DNA of 47,028 nucleotides from JAVMKJ01 sp031732875 (GTDB lineage Bacteria > Pseudomonadota > Gammaproteobacteria > Competibacterales > Competibacteraceae). Positions 1 through 8,416 of this stretch are shown here, piece after piece. The translations under genes were made by a program, and so were the position numbers. The stretch covers positions 1 through 47,028 of the forward strand of contig JAVMKL010000027.1 of NCBI GenBank assembly GCA_031732875.1, written 5' to 3'. The notes under the pieces are model-generated. The model worked only from the letters and a program-made list of their open reading frames with translations. It was not told the origin of the DNA and ran no database searches. The stretch's first letter is position 1. Each line of letters starts with the position of its first letter.

Positions 1-1
1 C

Positions 2-103
2 GACCTCGTCATCGACATGCGTCAGCTTCGCGGATTCGGCTCGCTCTACGCCGGACCACCGAATCCGAACAAGAACTCGACTCATTCCGATCCGCCGCCG
101 TGA
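2..103 (+). CDS. possible C-terminal end of an upstream gene (partial)
   Basis: The reading frame entering from the left edge is open for 33 codons and stops at TGA 101-103. Its last residues include the stretches DLVIDMRQLRGFG and YAGPPNPN, and codon choice looks ordinary for this genome. No family is recognisable from so short a tail. It could equally be a chance open frame, since the left edge cuts it off. The following stretch up to the tRNA (104-231) holds nothing I can support. Confidence 0.3.
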   Translation, partial: DLVIDMRQLRGFGSLYAGPPNPNKNSTHSDPPP

Positions 104-231
104 TGACGGAAGGTGGCACGATTCGAAATCCAGCTATCCACCCGATGCGCGACCTTTCGACACCGAAAATCACGATTGCGTGCGCTGCAATCCAACGCGC
201 ATGGGGAATGGGCAAAAGCCCTTGTATTGAC

Positions 232-317
232 TGGTGCCGGGAGAGAGACTCGAACTCTCACGAGGTTGCCCCCGGTGGATTTTGAGTCCACTGCGTCTAC
301 CATTCCGCCATCCCGGC
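232..317 (-). tRNA. tRNA-Leu (anticodon CAA)
   Basis: Read on the minus strand, this 86-nt element starts GCCGGGA and ends TCCCGGC plus an encoded ACCA, so the acceptor stem pairs perfectly. The anticodon stem GTGGA/TCCAC encloses the loop CTCAAAA, giving anticodon CAA. A long variable arm and the TTCGAGT T-loop fit the class II leucine tRNA fold. It reads UUG codons. It stands alone, upstream of and divergent from the EamA permease gene. Confidence 0.95.
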
Positions 318-517
318 AGGGAGGTGGGAGATGCAAGTATAAGGATTTTCCGCCGCCGGGCAAGCCACGCCGGCAGGTCAGGCTTGCAAAAACGCCCGCG
401 CCGGCCATACCGGAGCCTCCCCAGTCGGGTATGATGCCCAACTTTTCCAAACCCCATCGCCCCGTCCGCCCCTGAAGCCCCCGGACGGTGGTGACCCGAA
501 CCAGTGAAATATCCGAG

Positions 518-1465
518 ATGTTGCCTTCCAAAACGCTGAAAGCGGAACTACTGCTGTTGCTGGCAGCAGTGATCTGGGGCTTTGCCTTCGTCGCCCAGCG
601 GGTTGGCATGGAGCACGTCGGCCCCTTCACCTACAACGGCATCCGTTTCGTCCTGGGCGCGCTGTCGCTGTTGCCGCTGCTGTGGCTTGGCCGGCGCTCC
701 GCCGCGCCCGTCGGTCCCGGCGGCTGGCGGTCTATCCTGGGGGGCGGCCTGCTGGCCGGCTCGATCCTGTTCGCCGGGGCCTCGCTGCAACAGGTCGGCA
801 TCGTCCACACCACCGCCGGCAAGGCCGGCTTCATCACCGGGCTGTACGTGGTCATCGTGCCGGTGCTCGGTCTGCTCTGGGGGCATCGCACCCCCTGGAG
901 TACTTGGGCCGGCGCGGCGCTCGCCGTGGCTGGACTCTATCTGCTGACCCTGACCGACGAGTTGACCCTGGCCGAGGGAGATAGGCTGGTGCTGTTCGGC
1001 GCCTTGTTCTGGGCCGGCCACGTGCTGGTGATCGGCTGGCTGTCGGGCCGACGTGTCGAACCGGTATTGCTGGCTTGCCTGCAATTCATCGTTTGCGCGG
1101 TACTGAGCCTGGCGGTGGCGGTGGCGACCGAACCGATCACCGCGAGCGGGCTGTGGGGAGGCGCCCTACCGATTCTCTACGGCGGACTGCTGTCGGTCGG
1201 GGTCGCCTACACCCTGCAGGTGGTGGCCCAGCGCGATGCCCCGCCGGCCCACGCCGCGATCATCCTCAGCCTGGAAACGGGGTTCGCAGCGCTGGGCGGC
1301 TGGCTGCTGTTGAACGAAAACCTGTCGGGACGCGGACTGATCGGCTGCGCGCTGATGTTCGCCGGCATGCTGCTGTCGCAACTCGGCTTGGGCAAGGCGG
1401 CTCCACCTCCAACCGAACCAGCGGTAATTCCCAACCCTGCGCCGGTTGTCGAGGAGCGTCTTTAA
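518..1465 (+). CDS. EamA/DMT-family membrane transporter
   Basis: This 315-residue inner-membrane protein belongs to the drug/metabolite transporter superfamily. It has about ten hydrophobic segments and two EamA halves, the first opening with the typical AAVIWGFAFVAQR and the second containing ETGFAALGGWLLLNE. The family exports or exchanges small metabolites; the substrate cannot be read from sequence. I chose the ATG at 518 because it lies directly before TM1. A GTG at 488 would add ten residues without a better ribosome-binding site. The C-terminal tail is proline-rich. The gene has its own transcription unit, followed by a convergent small zinc-ribbon gene that overlaps its last bases. 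Confidence 0.85.
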   Translation: MLPSKTLKAELLLLLAAVIWGFAFVAQRVGMEHVGPFTYNGIRFVLGALSLLPLLWLGRRSAAPVGPGGWRSILGGGLLAGSILFAGASLQQVGIVHTTAGKAGFITGLYVVIVPVLGLLWGHRTPWSTWAGAALAVAGLYLLTLTDELTLAEGDRLVLFGALFWAGHVLVIGWLSGRRVEPVLLACLQFIVCAVLSLAVAVATEPITASGLWGGALPILYGGLLSVGVAYTLQVVAQRDAPPAHAAIILSLETGFAALGGWLLLNENLSGRGLIGCALMFAGMLLSQLGLGKAAPPPTEPAVIPNPAPVVEERL

Positions 1466-1671
1466 CGGTGCTCCGGCCCGGTATCTCCTCCGGACCCCGG
1501 CCCGGTATCTTCCCCGGACGCCGGCGCGCGGTCGCCGGGCACATCCGGCTCTTCACCCTGCCGTTCCTGGTACCAGCACTGGTAACATAAGCGCAGGCCA
1601 TCCTGATTCAGGAAGCCGGCCGGAGGACCGAACCGCCCGCACACGTCGCAAATCAGATAGCTGCTGACCAT
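1462..1671 (-). CDS. small zinc-ribbon protein
   Basis: This 69-residue protein has two CxxC pairs (CDVCG and CYQCW) about 20 residues apart, the usual pattern for a single zinc ribbon, followed by an acidic Gly/Pro-rich disordered tail. The ATG at 1669-1671 is preceded by a strong GGAGG seven bases upstream, which favours it over a longer in-frame start at 1749. It is divergent from the NERD gene (1713), with only 41 bp between starts, so the two probably share a promoter region. It overlaps the end of the permease gene by 4 bp. The function is unknown; a role in nucleic-acid or protein binding is inferred only from the zinc ribbon. Confidence 0.6.
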   Translation of the reverse strand: MVSSYLICDVCGRFGPPAGFLNQDGLRLCYQCWYQERQGEEPDVPGDRAPASGEDTGPGSGGDTGPEHR

Positions 1672-1712
1672 TACTGCCTCCACTATCACGTTCCCACCAT
1701 CACACAAACACC

Positions 1713-2447
1713 ATGTCCGCGTTTTTCCACCGCCTGTCGGATCTGGCATTGGCCGGGCTGCTCGGCCTGATCCCCTTGCTGCTGGCTGGCTTGGCCCTGC
1801 GCCTGCTGCGCCGGGCTCGCCTCGTCCGCGCCCGCGGAGCCGACGGCGAACGGCAGGTTGCCGCCACGCTGGCCGAGTTGGACCGACCGGCGATGCACGA
1901 CATTCTAATTCCCGACGGCCGCGGCGGTCTGACCCAGATCGACCACGTGCTGCAACTGCCGGGCGGGCTGCTGGCGCTCGAAACCAAGCACTACCAGGGC
2001 GCCATCGACGGCGAACCGGACGAACCGAACTGGACTCAGCGACTGGGCGGACGACACTTCACTCTACCCAATCCCCTGCGTCAGAACGCGGGCCACGTGC
2101 GTGCCCTGCAACGCCTGCTGCCGGAAGCCGCGGTGTGCGGCCGGGTGGTGTTCACCGACGCCGCCCACTTTCCCACCGGGGTACCGGAAGGCATTTCGCG
2201 ACTGAGTTCGTTGCCGGCCGACCTGGCTCCCCTGCTTGCCGTGCCGGCCAACGACCGGGTGGCCGACGCCTGGCGCCGGCTCCGACAGGCCGCGCGCACC
2301 GACCGTCAGGCCCGCCGCGCGCACCGGGCACAGTTGCGGATTCGCCACGGCCGCGGCCGACGGGAAACCCTGGCGCTGGGGCTGCTGGCCGCCGCCGGGA
2401 TCTGGGCGACGGCGCTGGTGGCGCTGGCACTATTGCGCCGGGGCTGA
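1713..2447 (+). CDS. NERD (nuclease-related domain) membrane protein
   Basis: This 244-residue protein has a transmembrane segment at about residues 10-32, a NERD domain at about 44-150, and a second hydrophobic segment at about 220-242. The NERD signatures are clear: GERQVA near 45-50, then TQIDHV with D77, then ALETKHYQG with E90 and K92, and finally NPLRQNAGH. D77, E90 and K92 match the D-(D/E)xK nuclease core. The family is predicted to process nucleic acid, but its cellular role is not established. Membrane anchoring with an Arg-rich linker is common for it. The RNA methyltransferase gene begins one base after its stop, so the two are likely co-transcribed. Confidence 0.8.
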   Translation: MSAFFHRLSDLALAGLLGLIPLLLAGLALRLLRRARLVRARGADGERQVAATLAELDRPAMHDILIPDGRGGLTQIDHVLQLPGGLLALETKHYQGAIDGEPDEPNWTQRLGGRHFTLPNPLRQNAGHVRALQRLLPEAAVCGRVVFTDAAHFPTGVPEGISRLSSLPADLAPLLAVPANDRVADAWRRLRQAARTDRQARRAHRAQLRIRHGRGRRETLALGLLAAAGIWATALVALALLRRG

Positions 2448-2448
2448 A

Positions 2449-3552
2449 ATGGAACCGCCGACCGGTTGCCAACCCCGTTGTCCGGGCTGCGCCCACCGGA
2501 CGCTGAGCGCCGCCGACAGCGAGGCACGGAAAATGGACTGGCTTCGGCAACCGCTCGCGCCCTGGACCGACCGGCTGCTGCCGATGCGGTCGGTCGCCGG
2601 CGCCGCGCGCTGGGGTTACCGGCGCAAGGTCTGTCTGTCGGCGGCCTGGACCGAGGCGGATGGCTGGAACTTCGGCCTGTGGCGGCGCGATGAGTTGGTT
2701 CCGATTCCCGACTGCCCGGTACACGCTTCATGGATACGGACCATGACGCGCTGGCTGATGCGGGCGCTGCCGCCCGGACCGGTATTTCCGCTGGCGTTCT
2801 TCGTCCAGTCCGGAGCGCAGGCGACGCTGATCCTGAAAGCCCGCCACGCCCCCGATCCCGGCTGGCTGGACGAAACGCGCCGGGCGGAACTGGCGACCGG
2901 CGGGCTGGAGGGGCTGTGGCTGCATCTGCATCCGGCTGCCGGCCGCCGGCTGTTCGCCCGGAACGGCTGGACCCTGCCGTGGGGTCGGCCGCGTTCGCGG
3001 GACACGTTCGGGCTGGAATATGGCCCCACCGCCTTTCAACAGCAGATTCCCGAACTGTACCACCAGGCGCTGGACGCGGCGGAGGCGTTTCTTGCCCCCG
3101 GGCGGGGGGACGGCATCGCCGATCTGTATTGTGGCATCGGCGCCAGCTTGGCGCGGTGGACGCGGCGCGGGGCGCGGGCCATCGGGGTAGAACTGGGCGG
3201 GGAGGCGATCGAATGCGCCCGTTCGAACGCCCCGGATGCCGCGATCCTGCGCGGCAAGTGCGCCGACCGCATTCCGCAGTTGCGAGCCTGGACGCCCGCG
3301 ACCGGAACCCGGTTACTGTACGTCAACCCACCGCGCACCGGGCTGGAACCAGCCGTGCTAGCCTGGGCGGTGGCGGAGTTCCGGCCCGATCGGCTGGCCT
3401 ATCTGTCGTGCAGCGCCGGAACCCTGAGCCGGGATTTGCGGGCGCTGGCGACAGCGGGCTACGCGGTCGAGGCGTTGATTCCCTGGGACTTCTTTCCACA
3501 AACCCACCACATCGAGACCCTGGCGCTGCTACGCCCACGTACCCCGGATTGA
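2449..3552 (+). CDS. Fe-S-dependent class I SAM RNA methyltransferase (RlmC/RlmD/TrmA-like)
   Basis: This 367-residue protein has the fold of the RNA 5-methyluridine methyltransferase family. The N-terminus carries C7, C11 and C14 (motif CPGC) and C62, which match the four ligands of the 4Fe-4S cluster found in many members. The C-terminal half has SAM motif I (ADLYCGIGAS), the NPPRTGLEP motif, and LSCSAGTLSRDL, whose Cys is the expected catalytic nucleophile. The substrate (23S rRNA or tRNA uridine) cannot be assigned. No TRAM domain is visible at the N-terminus, unlike RlmD. The ATG at 2449 is one base after the NERD stop, and tag follows six bases after this gene. Confidence 0.8.
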   Translation: MEPPTGCQPRCPGCAHRTLSAADSEARKMDWLRQPLAPWTDRLLPMRSVAGAARWGYRRKVCLSAAWTEADGWNFGLWRRDELVPIPDCPVHASWIRTMTRWLMRALPPGPVFPLAFFVQSGAQATLILKARHAPDPGWLDETRRAELATGGLEGLWLHLHPAAGRRLFARNGWTLPWGRPRSRDTFGLEYGPTAFQQQIPELYHQALDAAEAFLAPGRGDGIADLYCGIGASLARWTRRGARAIGVELGGEAIECARSNAPDAAILRGKCADRIPQLRAWTPATGTRLLYVNPPRTGLEPAVLAWAVAEFRPDRLAYLSCSAGTLSRDLRALATAGYAVEALIPWDFFPQTHHIETLALLRPRTPD

Positions 3553-3557
3553 AATCC

Positions 3558-4238
3558 ATGACTCAGGAGCGCTGCGAATGGTGTGGGACCGACCCGCTGT
3601 ATCTGGCTTACCACGACCATGAATGGGGTGTCCCGGTCCACAACGACCGCCGGCTGTTCGAGATGCTGGTTCTCGAAGGCGCGCAGGCGGGCCTCAACTG
3701 GTTGACCATCCTGCGCAAGCGGGAAAATTATCGCCGGGCCTTCGACGGCTTCGATCCAGAGCGCATGGCCCGCTACGACGAACGACACATCGCGCGACTG
3801 CTCGCCGACCCCGGCATCGTTCGCAACCGTCTCAAGATCGAAGCCGCGGTCAAAAATGCCCGGAGCTACCTGACGATCCTGGAACGGCACGGCGGGTTCG
3901 GACCGTTTCTCTGGCGCCATGTCGATTTCCGTCCCAGGCAAAACGCATGGCGGTCCCTCGCGGAAGTGCCGGCCCACACCCCGGAGGCGGAAGCGATGAG
4001 TCGGGATTTGAAACGGCTGGGATTCGCGTTCGTCGGGCCGACCATCTGCTACGCCTTCATGGAGGCCGTCGGCATGGTCAACGACCACACGACCGGCTGC
4101 TTTCGCCACCTGGAATTACGCGACGGCAAAGTCTCTCACATGACGGGTGTTCTCGATCAGGTGAATTCGTCCGTTTGCCCGGCCGCAAAACCCGGAACGG
4201 CTCCGGCGGGCGCCGGCAAGCCGAACCGATCCGGATAG
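3558..4238 (+). CDS. tag: DNA-3-methyladenine glycosylase I
   Basis: Tag excises 3-methyladenine from alkylated DNA and starts base excision repair in the cytoplasm. The zinc ligands of the family are present: C6 and H19 near the start (ERCEWCG, YHDHEWG) and the His and Cys of NDHTTGC near the end. The central LNWLTILRKREN and FVGPTICYAFMEAVG blocks are typical. The start is set by close agreement with E. coli Tag (MERCGW). The protein is 226 residues against about 187 in E. coli. The extra 30 or so residues after HMTGV are Ala/Pro/Gly-rich and run antisense over the end of truA, so the frame looks extended by chance rather than carrying a domain. Confidence 0.93.
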   Translation: MTQERCEWCGTDPLYLAYHDHEWGVPVHNDRRLFEMLVLEGAQAGLNWLTILRKRENYRRAFDGFDPERMARYDERHIARLLADPGIVRNRLKIEAAVKNARSYLTILERHGGFGPFLWRHVDFRPRQNAWRSLAEVPAHTPEAEAMSRDLKRLGFAFVGPTICYAFMEAVGMVNDHTTGCFRHLELRDGKVSHMTGVLDQVNSSVCPAAKPGTAPAGAGKPNRSG

Positions 4239-4966
4239 CGTACCGCCAGCAGGTACAGCCCCTCGGCCGGCGCGGTCACGCCTGCTTGAGTACGATCGCG
4301 CCGTTCCAGCACCTCCCGCGGCCATTCGACCGGGCGGTCGCCGACGCCGACGGCCATCAGCACACCGACGATGTTGCGCACCATGTGGTGCAGAAACGCG
4401 TTGGCCTCCACTTCCAGCACCACGCCATCGCCTTGCCGCCGTACCGTCAGTTCCCGGATCGCCCGGATCGGGTGCCGGGCCTGGCATTCGGCGGCCCGGA
4501 ACGAACTGAAATCGTGTTCGCCGACCAGCGCCTGGCCAGCCTCGCGCATGCGTTCGGCATCCAGCAGCCGGTGGCACCAGGTCGCCCGACCGCGCCACAG
4601 CGCGGAGCGGTGGGGCTGGTTGAGGATCAGGTAGCGATAGCGGCGGGCCAGCGCCGAAAAGCGGGCGTGAAAATCTTCCGACACTTCCCGCGCCCAGCTC
4701 AGACTGAGATCCGATGGGAGGTTGGCGTTGCCGCCCAGTACCCAGGTCCGTTCCGAACGGACCGCCGTGGTGTCGAAATGCAGCACCTGACCCACTCCGT
4801 GAACCCCGGCATCGGTACGACCGGCGCAAATCAGGCCGACCGAACGATCCGCGATCCTGGCCAGCGCCTGCTCCAGACAGGCCTGCACGGTCCGCACGCC
4901 CGGTTGCTGCGCCTGCCAGCCCCGAAATCCGGTCCCGTCGTATTGAACGCCCAGCGCCACGCGCAC
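4157..4966 (-). CDS. truA: tRNA pseudouridine(38-40) synthase
   Basis: TruA isomerises uridines 38, 39 and 40 in the tRNA anticodon arm. The 269-residue protein starts VALGVQYDGTGFRGWQ and has the catalytic D52 in AGRTDAGVHG, followed by the RRYRYLI and NAFLHHMVRNIVG blocks that are near invariant in the family. Length is normal (E. coli 270). It lies 60 bp downstream of the L,D-transpeptidase on the same strand and may be read through from it. Its 3' end overlaps the tail of the convergent tag gene by 82 bp. Confidence 0.96.
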   Translation of the reverse strand: MRVALGVQYDGTGFRGWQAQQPGVRTVQACLEQALARIADRSVGLICAGRTDAGVHGVGQVLHFDTTAVRSERTWVLGGNANLPSDLSLSWAREVSEDFHARFSALARRYRYLILNQPHRSALWRGRATWCHRLLDAERMREAGQALVGEHDFSSFRAAECQARHPIRAIRELTVRRQGDGVVLEVEANAFLHHMVRNIVGVLMAVGVGDRPVEWPREVLERRDRTQAGVTAPAEGLYLLAVRYPDRFGLPAPAGAVPGFAAGQTDEFT

Positions 4967-5026
4967 CCGCCGCCACTCCGCTGGAAAACGTCCCCCCAGC
5001 CAGATGGTCGGGGGATCGCCGGCGCC

Positions 5027-6919
5027 CTAGGCGCCCTTGCCGCCGGTGCCGCTTTCCTGATAAAGCGCCCGAACCAGCGGCTTGTCACGCTTGTAGATAT
5101 CGTCCCGGAAATGGGCCAGACCGTTCTCATCCACCCAGACCGTCCAATACAGCAGGTACACCGGTACCTGCTGCGGCAGGCTGACCACCCGCTGCTTGCC
5201 GCTAGTGGACGCGGCCTTGATCGCGTCGCGGGTCCAGCGCGGGTCGTGTTTGAGGAGGTACTCGGCCAATTCCACCGGATTGGAGATGCGGATGCAGCCG
5301 GAACTGTAGGTACGCTGGTTGCGGCTGAACAGTTCCCGCGATGGCGTGTCGTGCAGATAGACGTTGTAGGGGTTCGGGAACATGAACTTGATCCCGCCCA
5401 GCGCGTTGCGGGGACCGGAATCCTGACGCAACTGATAGTTGAAATTGCCGGCGCCGACCGCGCTCCAGTTGATGGCACCCGGATCGATCGGCTGTCCGGC
5501 GCTGTTGAAAATCCGGATGTTTTGCCGCGCCAGGGCATAGGGATTGCGTTTGAGTTGCGGCAGCTTGTCCTTCACGGCAATGGAGCGTGGCACGTACCAC
5601 TTCGGGCTCATCACCAGATACGCCATGTTGGCGCTGAAAGACGGGGTCTGGCGCTCCTCCCGCCCCACCACCACCTTCGATTCGAACACCGGCTTGCCGT
5701 TTTCGATCACGTTCATCTTGAAACTGGGGATGTTGACCAGGATGTAGCGCGCGCCGAAGTCGTCCGGCAGCCAGTGCCAGCGCTCCATATTCAGCTCGAC
5801 TTGGCGAATCCGCTCCGATACCGGCACGTTCAGGGCCGCCAGCGTGGCGGCGTTGACGGTTCCGGTCTCCGGGAGACCATGCCGTTTCTGGAAGCGGCTG
5901 ACGGCGTCGGCGACCGTCTTGTCGTACACCGCGTTCCTGCCGGATTCGCCATCGCCCTCGGTCAGGTCCCCGCTGGCTCGCAACCGCGCGCGCAACGTCT
6001 GGACCTTCGGCCCCTGCGCGCCCGGAGCCAGGGTTGCCCCAACGGTCGGCCAACCGCCCTCCCGCTCGACTTTTCGATACTGATGGAGCACTTCGCGCAA
6101 CTGGACGTAACCCTTGCCCCGCGGCGCCAGCGCCCGCAGCGATTCGGCCACCGCGTCGCCGGCCAGCGCTTCGCGCAGCACTTCGGCGAGATCGCGGGAA
6201 CGGGGCTTGATCGCCCAGTCGGGGTCGACCTTGCGGGGTGACAACCGGCCGGACAGCAGATGGGAGGCGTAGGTCAGGAAGGTATCGGTGAACGACAGGT
6301 CGAACTCGGCCAGCCGGTCGGCGTTCGACGCGCCATCGCCTTTCTGGATCGCCGTCAGCAGCTTGCGCAACTGGGTCCGGTGATAATCGGCGGCTTGCAA
6401 GCCCTCGCGGTCGGCCTCGCCCAACGCCTTAAGCAAATCCTCGGTCGCCGGCAGCGGCGCACCATCGGCGCCCAGCCAGGCGGGGCGGTAATCGCGCCGC
6501 GCGTAGAACGGAATCAGGTACTCCAGCGCGCGCAATTCGCGGTTGTCCACCGTCAGGTGGGCCGGCGGTGGCTCGGTCCGCACCCGCTGGCAGATCCGAC
6601 CGGCGATCCGGTTCTGGAGTCCGCTCTCGCCCTCGGGACAGGGCGGCAATGGCGGGGGAGCGGCCACCGTTTCCGCCGACGGGGTTTCTTCGACCTCGGT
6701 TGCGGGTTCGGGCTCGACATCCTCGCCTTGCGGCTCTTGGCGAGCGTGCGCGCTGGCCACAACCGGAACTGCGGCCATCCCGGCCGGACCGCTCGTGGCA
6801 ACCTGGTGAATTTCGGGCGCCTGGTCGCTGGCGATCTGCGCCTCCACCGACACGGCATTGAAAGCGCAGGCACCCAACAACGCGCACAACCATACAGAAA
6901 CAACGATCCGCTTGGACAT
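5027..6919 (-). CDS. L,D-transpeptidase of the LdtD/YcbB type
   Basis: This 630-residue envelope enzyme is predicted to form 3-3 peptidoglycan cross-links or attach partners to the wall. I chose the ATG at 6919 because it starts a clear export signal: basic MSKR, a hydrophobic core and a lipobox-like LGAC, so it may be a lipoprotein. The 17 extra residues of an upstream start (6970) would precede that signal. After a Pro/Glu-rich linker come a scaffold domain, a peptidoglycan-binding domain (about residues 300-370, with AVSRFQKRHGLPETG), and the YkuD-type catalytic domain with the nucleophile C542 in SSGCIRISNP. LdtD of E. coli has the same order and similar length (615 residues). Confidence 0.9.
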   Translation of the reverse strand: MSKRIVVSVWLCALLGACAFNAVSVEAQIASDQAPEIHQVATSGPAGMAAVPVVASAHARQEPQGEDVEPEPATEVEETPSAETVAAPPPLPPCPEGESGLQNRIAGRICQRVRTEPPPAHLTVDNRELRALEYLIPFYARRDYRPAWLGADGAPLPATEDLLKALGEADREGLQAADYHRTQLRKLLTAIQKGDGASNADRLAEFDLSFTDTFLTYASHLLSGRLSPRKVDPDWAIKPRSRDLAEVLREALAGDAVAESLRALAPRGKGYVQLREVLHQYRKVEREGGWPTVGATLAPGAQGPKVQTLRARLRASGDLTEGDGESGRNAVYDKTVADAVSRFQKRHGLPETGTVNAATLAALNVPVSERIRQVELNMERWHWLPDDFGARYILVNIPSFKMNVIENGKPVFESKVVVGREERQTPSFSANMAYLVMSPKWYVPRSIAVKDKLPQLKRNPYALARQNIRIFNSAGQPIDPGAINWSAVGAGNFNYQLRQDSGPRNALGGIKFMFPNPYNVYLHDTPSRELFSRNQRTYSSGCIRISNPVELAEYLLKHDPRWTRDAIKAASTSGKQRVVSLPQQVPVYLLYWTVWVDENGLAHFRDDIYKRDKPLVRALYQESGTGGKGA

Positions 6920-7089
6920 GGAAACGACTGACCCAATTCTTGCGAGTGGCATACTGTGTAGTATCATCATACCAACAAAGTATCAAAGTGGCCACGCCCG
7001 GCCTACACAAAACAACAACTGAATAATCCGGTTGCCTTCTCGGTTAGATATCGGGATCAGCCACTGATTCCATGCCGGTCATTCCACCC

Positions 7090-7428
7090 CTACCAGTGCG
7101 AAACTTCCCGCAATTCCAGCAGGATTTCGTTCAGGGGCGCGCCGGTGCTGTCCACGATGCAGACCAGGTTGCCGACGCCGCACACCGACTGCGCGGCGCC
7201 CCGGACGATCCAGCCGCGCGGCGGGGTCCAACCCCGCATGCCGGTGAACATCGCCAACTGGTCGGCGTTACCCTGGGTCATGCGCCTGAAGTCGTGCGCG
7301 AATTGTGCCAGCCGTCCCATGTCGTTGTGGCTCATCAGACCATAACCTTCGATCAGATAACCGTCGTCACGGAAGTGGCAGATCGCATTGACCCCATCAA
7401 GAGCCAGCAACCGCTTGATCATGCTCAT
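7090..7428 (-). CDS. DUF2173/roadblock-like small protein, copy C
   Basis: This is a 112-residue soluble protein, third gene of a three-gene minus-strand cassette. It shares with copy A (7869-8225) the core GWTPPRGWIVRG, then a SVC, NLVC and VDSTG pattern matching TVC, NVFC and LDNSKG, and a final helix beginning LNEIL. The layout suggests a roadblock/LC7-type alpha-beta fold. My assignment to DUF2173 (Pfam) rests on recall of the family's look, not on a search. The start at 7428 has GGAG nine bases upstream; a second Met two codons later is also possible. It begins 11 bp after copy B, so translation is probably coupled. No function is known to me. Confidence 0.75.
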   Translation of the reverse strand: MSMIKRLLALDGVNAICHFRDDGYLIEGYGLMSHNDMGRLAQFAHDFRRMTQGNADQLAMFTGMRGWTPPRGWIVRGAAQSVCGVGNLVCIVDSTGAPLNEILLELREVSHW

Positions 7429-7439
7429 GGAGGTAACTC

Positions 7440-7826
7440 CTAACTTTCCAGAACGGCGAACGCGGCCTCGTAATCGGCCTTGTCGTTGGCGATCACCACG
7501 CCCGTGAACGGCGGCAGACTGGTTTTGCCTTCGTGCTTGTAGCGCTCCCGATCCAAGCCGCTGACCACCACCGACCAATCGAAACCGACCAGGGTGAATT
7601 CCTGGATCGGATAGAACCCCTTCATGTTGGTCACTTTCTCCCAGCCGCGCGCTTGCATGGTCGCGATGCTCATGTTGGCCGCGCACATATGGGCCAGCAA
7701 GTCGAGCGTCGATTCGCTAATCCGATCCGGATAGGCGATACGCTGTTCCAGCAGTTCGCCGCTGCCCCGGAATTCGAAGGCCGCCATCGCTCCCGGCAAG
7801 CGCATCAAATCATCGAGTGTCGCCAT
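7440..7826 (-). CDS. DUF2173/roadblock-like small protein, copy B
   Basis: This is a 128-residue protein, middle gene of the cassette. The N-terminal half follows the same plan as its neighbours (a short helix ending DLMRLPGAMAAFEF, then a GELLEQRIAY strand and a helix with LLAHMCAAN), and it keeps the central RGWEKV and GFYPIQEFTLVG stretch. The C-terminal half differs: the PPRGW and double-Cys patterns of copies A and C are absent, replaced by DWSVVVSGLDRERYKHEG and a VVIANDKADY end. The start at 7826 is preceded by AAGGAGAAGCGACCG, a good ribosome-binding site. It lies 42 bp downstream of copy A and 11 bp upstream of copy C. Confidence 0.75.
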   Translation of the reverse strand: MATLDDLMRLPGAMAAFEFRGSGELLEQRIAYPDRISESTLDLLAHMCAANMSIATMQARGWEKVTNMKGFYPIQEFTLVGFDWSVVVSGLDRERYKHEGKTSLPPFTGVVIANDKADYEAAFAVLES

Positions 7827-7868
7827 CGGTCGCTTCTCCTTTCCCCTTGGTTGTTTTATCGGTCGGGC

Positions 7869-8225
7869 TCAGACCAAATCGGTGGGAACTTTGGCCAGCG
7901 CCTGGCGCATGAACCCAACGATATCGTTGATCGAACCCTTGCTGTTATCGAGCAGGCAAAACACATTTGCAATCACGCACACGGTATAGTCGGGACCATG
8001 CACCATCCAACCTCGCGGCGGCTGCAAACCGTTGCGCGGCTGGAAGACTTCGAGCATCCTGCCTTCCATGTTGGCGCCCATGGTGGTGGCGCGACACATG
8101 ATGGAAGCCATGCGGGCGTGTTCCTCGCTCAGGGCACCCCGATAGGAGAACCGGTCTCCCCGGTAAGCGTACTCGCCGGCGGCGATGACGCCGGACTTGC
8201 TCAGCAGATCGGTCACAATGCTCAT
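7869..8225 (-). CDS. DUF2173/roadblock-like small protein, copy A
   Basis: This is a 118-residue protein, first gene of the cassette. It opens with MSIVTDLLSKSGVIAAGEY, close in pattern to the N-termini of copies B and C, and contains LQPPRGWMVHG followed by TVC and NVFCLLDN. Two conserved Cys, a conserved Trp after PPRG and a conserved Asn-Asp pair are shared with copy C. The start at 8225 has GGAGG eleven bases upstream, a slightly long spacing. The 191 bp up to the divergent hrpB must hold the promoters for both units. There is no small GTPase gene beside it, which would be the usual partner of MglB-type roadblock proteins. Confidence 0.75.
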   Translation of the reverse strand: MSIVTDLLSKSGVIAAGEYAYRGDRFSYRGALSEEHARMASIMCRATTMGANMEGRMLEVFQPRNGLQPPRGWMVHGPDYTVCVIANVFCLLDNSKGSINDIVGFMRQALAKVPTDLV

Positions 8226-8416
8226 GCCAGTGCTATCCTCCAATGGTGCCTGGTGTATGATTGCGGGCCAGCGCGTCCGGATGTGAAATCCGGTCCAAAT
8301 TCGGCGCAATCCGTTAAACCATAGTCAAAGCGATTCATAAATGCACGCGGCGCCGCAACTTGCCGAAACGACGCCGAAATCGCCCCGCCGCTGTATCCGA
8401 GCCGATCTTTGCACCC

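Noticed and set aside
3623..6241. 872-codon plus-strand open frame across tag, truA and the L,D-transpeptidase
   Set aside because: It is antisense or out of frame to three clearly recognised genes and its translation is low-complexity Arg/Pro/His-rich, the usual shadow in GC-rich DNA.
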